A stretch of DNA of 64,000 nucleotides from Ichthyophis bannanicus (Eukaryota; Chordata; Amphibia; Gymnophiona; Ichthyophiidae): assembly GCA_033557465.1 (NCBI GenBank), contig CM066041.1, forward strand, positions 154,479,532-154,543,531, written 5' to 3'. Shown here piece by piece: positions 61,141 through 64,000 of the stretch. The notes beneath the pieces were generated by a model. The model ran no database searches. It saw only the letters and a program-made list of their open reading frames with translations, and was not told the origin of the DNA. Each line of letters begins with the position of its first letter. Positions within the stretch are counted from its first letter, which is position 1. The position numbers and the translations under genes are program-made.

Positions 61141-61447
61141 AAATAGAGGAGATGAAACCTAAACTTTCTTTAGAAGCTTTGATGACAAGACTTCAACTTT
61201 CATACTTTGGACACATTATACGAAGACAGAGATCATTAAAGAAAGACATCATGCTCCGGAAGGTTGAAGGTCCGTGCAAAAGAGGAAAGCCAGCAATGAG
61301 ATGAATTGATACAACAACAGCAGTTATGGATGCGACTCTGTCGATAATTAGCTATCTATTGAAAACCGAACACAGTTTAGGACAGCTATCCAAAGGGTCA
61401 CCATGAGTTGGTACTGATTTGATGGCGCTTAACAACAAACAGCAACA
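61141..61447 (+). mobile_element. RTE LINE C-terminal fragment, part 2 and 3-prime end
   Basis: IEEMKPKLSLEALMTRLQLS, YFGHIIRRQRSLKKDIMLRK, VEGPCKRGKPAMR, then a decayed end with GATGGCGCTTAACAACAAACAGCAACAAG, an AAC-type RTE tail. It continues directly from 58480. Confidence 0.9.
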
Positions 61448-61484
61448 AGTTAGTTAACCCTCCATTGCCTCAGGTACAAACTTA
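61448..61484 (+). mobile_element. tRNA-derived SINE, part 2
   Basis: AGTTAGTTAACCCTCCATTGCCTCAGGTACAAACTTA, the middle of the SINE body, between the RTE tail and the MITE. Confidence 0.85.
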
Positions 61485-62483
61485 CAGGCAGATGCAGAAA
61501 ACCGGTACCAAAGTCGCATATCAAATTTTTTACGCCTATTTGCAGGCACCAATAGCATGCAACTTCAGCGCCGGCATGCAGAAAAGGACTCATATGCAAA
61601 TGAGCCACGCATTAAAATGTGCGCAAAATGGCAGCATTAACCTGGAAGAGCAAGCCAAACACATGCCCAAAGTAGTCAGCATTAGTTTGGCATGCTCTCC
61701 CAGAGAAACAGGGGCACCACGTGGCTGATTTGCACATGCGTCCCGATAGTATTTTGAGGGCATCCGGGGCTTTCTCCAATGCCTGGATCATTTGAGGGGA
61801 AATGTCAAACTACCATTTAAGGCATATTCTACCTTATATGGCAGTCTAACCTCGCCTTGTGCATACCAGGATGCATCGTGTGGGGCCAGGCGCTGCCAAT
61901 TTTCAAGATAGTGGGGCAAGAATGGAATGCATGGGCAGTGCTCTCACTCGTTTCTGAAGATAGCGGGAGAGGTTTGAGGGGGTTCGGAGCCACTGGGCCA
62001 CCAGGGTTATTTTTGGTTGAGTTGTGGGATTGGAGCTGCTAGGCCACCAAGGATTCACTTTTTGTTGGGGGCCCCTGACAGTATTTTGATGGCATTGGGG
62101 GATTTCCCTGATGCTTGGATCATCTTTGACATTTCTCCTTAGATGATCCAGGCATCGGGGAAAGCACCTGATGCCATCAAAATACTGTCAAGAGCACACG
62201 CTAGATGTTTAAGCCATCTCAGACCCAGGCGTAAAAATATTGACACTAAAGCTGGTTGCAAAATCCTCTATGCATTTCTCTGCATCAGGTGCAGCCAATA
62301 TTTGCAGCTCATTTGCCTATGATCTAAATACATTTAAATACTCTTGCCATTAATTGTGCACTAGTTTTTCCTTTGCTTTTTACGTGCATGTCCGCTCTTT
62401 TCTGCATTCGGCGGTAGCAGTAAGTGAACTTAAATGTGGCGTTGACTGTGCTTAAAAGCTGCGCCACTTTCTGTATCGGCCTG
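61485..62483. mobile_element. Harbinger-like MITE, 999 bp, TTA target duplication
   Basis: Left end CAGGCAGATGCAGAAAA and right end (reverse complement) CAGGCCGATACAGAAAG match 14 of 17. TTA is duplicated (61482-61484 and 62484-62486), the 3-bp target of PIF/Harbinger elements. Removing it rejoins SINE sequence ACAAACTTA/GATGGTGAG. Inside, a foldback of the GATGCCTGGATCATTTGA / AGATGATCCAGGCATCG kind spans about 61775-62175. No gene. Confidence 0.85.
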
Positions 62484-62582
62484 TTAGATGGTGAGTACTC
62501 CAAGGGATAGAAAAATCCCTATTGTACCTAAACGTAACTCACCTCGAGCTATTCCTAAAAAAGGTATGAACTAAATCCAAGA
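62484..62582 (+). mobile_element. tRNA-derived SINE, part 3 (3-prime end)
   Basis: TTAGATGGTGAGTACTCCAA, ATAGAAAAATCCCTATTGTACC, AACTCACCTCGAGCTATTCC and AAAAAAGGTATGAACTAAATCC: the 3-prime body of the SINE begun at 58205. Confidence 0.85.
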
Positions 62583-62775
62583 TCTCTTCTCTTCTCCTCT
62601 CCTACTGAAGGACCTTGGCAGACTGGTGAAGTGTGCATCACAGGGGCTAATTCCTACAGGAGACCCCGGACCCCGCGAGGCAACTGCAAACAATGGATCT
62701 ATTCTTTGGGATTTGCTACTCTCAGAGACAGGATGCTGGGCTTGATGGACCTTTGTTCTATCATAGAGACGTACA
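62583..62775 (+). mobile_element. CR1 tail fragment
   Basis: GGATTTGCTACTCTCAGAGACAGGATGCTGGGCTTGATGGACCTTTG matches the CR1 3-prime UTR wording (GAAACAGGATACTGGGCTTG) at 24155-24185. Diverged. Confidence 0.65.
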
Positions 62776-64000
62776 TCTTCTTTCTTTATCTCAGATCAAG
62801 GAGCCTTCTGCACATCCTCTTTCTGCTGTGTACTAGCCATCCTGTTTTCCTCAGGAAGCTACTGTATTTTCTACTGTCTAACCTTATTCCTTCCCAACCT
62901 GCTTTCATCAAGAGTTTCATACATTTTACTCCTTCATATCCAGGTTTCATGATCAAGGAACACTCAAGAATAGCCTCCTTTCTTGCTCATTCATTTCCGT
63001 CTCCCTCTTATCAGATATACTTGAAGCATTCCTTTTCACATGGCTCTCATTGGGAAGTGGTAATGCCTGATCTTTGTTTTTTACTTCTTTCCAGTCAGCT
63101 GTCATCTAAGTATTATCACGAATGCCTCTCTCCTTACTCCTTCGGTTCTCTTGTGGCCTCCAATAGTTTATCCAGCATGCACATTGGCTGCAGAAAAGGA
63201 CCAAATGGTTTATTTAGTCTGCCCATTTGTGCCTGCCTACTGTGTCATAGGTTTTATTTGATACACCAGAATATATGCACCTTTGACAGAGAGAGAATAC
63301 TGCTTGTCCTTCTAAGATCCATTGCCTATAAATTTCTTCTTTGGCTATTCATGAATTGTTTTACTGCATTACGCTAAGCACATACAACTTGAGATACAGG
63401 AGCCCATACCCTGGTCTCTTGAATAATAGTACAGAGTAGACAATGTCTCACTCTAATATGCCTCAGAATGAAGTATATCACCTGAAACTCCATTTTTCTT
63501 TATAAAAATAAAATAGAAACCATTTCTTTTTTTTTCATCTGTAATGGAGAAAGATTGTATAATACTGTGACTCACTTGCAATTAAAAAGCAAAAAAAATA
63601 GAAATGGCAGGACTATGAGTCCATCTGAAGTGAGATGTAAACACAACAAACTATGAAGAAATAGAGGTGGTGAATGTATCCTTTGTGAGGGTCCACAAAT
63701 ACCAGAAAAACAATCCACTGCAAAATAATACAATGCCAACAAAGAGCAGGGAAACTATGTGGCAAAAAAATGTTTTGAATAAAATTACGTAAACGCCAAA
63801 TTTTATTCACAAAGTATAATAAATATATAAACCATATTGAACAAACAATAAAATGACAAACACATTAACTAGTCATTAGAACATTGTGATGGGTCTATAC
63901 AATGTTACACGCACCTCTCCAAAGGGAGTATCAACAGTCCGCTTTAAGAGAGTCTGCAGCCCAGAGTTCAGGGCTGGGAGAGGGTGGTTCACAGGGAGAG
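62776..64000. other. Region without recognisable features
   Basis: A 248-codon frame crosses part of it (to 63377) but has the Ser/Leu/Phe-rich, low-complexity look of a chance frame in T/C-rich DNA. An AT-rich stretch follows. I found no terminal repeats, RNA gene or coding motif. Confidence 0.4.

Noticed and set aside
62631..63377. 248-codon frame
   Set aside because: Low-complexity Leu/Ser/Phe composition in T/C-rich DNA, begins in a CR1 tail, no recognised domain.

Overview
The window looks like non-genic DNA from a large, repeat-rich vertebrate genome. The best guess is an amphibian, perhaps a caecilian. It carries three DIRS tyrosine-recombinase retrotransposons and a BEL/Pao element, two groups missing from mammals and birds, among CR1, L2 and RTE LINEs, tRNA-derived SINEs and hAT, Tigger-like and Harbinger-like DNA transposons. 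That assignment is inference. I found no convincing host gene: every long reading frame belongs to a mobile element or is a chance frame.

Layout. 1-5.3 kb: an antisense L2 piece, then a CR1 LINE split by a 3,064-bp hAT element (8-bp target duplication) that holds an expanded C-rich minisatellite and a 370-bp palindrome. 5.3-7.9 kb: a SINE and old unclassified repeats. 7.9-14.15 kb: a nearly complete DIRS element with inverted terminal repeats, internal complementary region, gag, RT/RNase H and recombinase. 15.85-23.19 kb: a DNA transposon of a family I cannot name, with terminal inverted repeats and a two-stop transposase-like pseudogene, split in its coding region by a complete 4,805-bp hAT element with perfect 16-bp TIRs and an uninterrupted 828-codon transposase. 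23.4-33.3 kb: CR1 copies and an antisense BEL/Pao relic, itself split by a 2,840-bp insertion of unknown type (5-bp duplication GTGAC) carrying an unrecognised 306-codon open frame. 34-39.9 kb: a gypsy-like gag relic, a hAT MITE, and CR1 and L2 pieces. 39.9-45.46 kb: a second, antisense DIRS. 45.6-58.2 kb: an old CR1 copy split by a third DIRS, which contains an RTE LINE, which in turn contains another CR1. 58.2-62.6 kb: one SINE split into three pieces by an RTE fragment (itself holding a long, intact L2-type ORF) and by a Harbinger-like MITE. 62.8-64 kb: nothing recognised.

The elements give a relative chronology. CR1, SINE, BEL and RTE copies are hosts; DIRS, hAT, Tigger-like and L2-type copies are guests. 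The L2-type LINE at 58.5-61.1 kb and the hAT at 17.6-22.4 kb look youngest because their reading frames are open. LINE/SINE partnership is visible in a shared 3-prime stem-loop whose stem changes by compensating substitutions between L2 and SINE tails.
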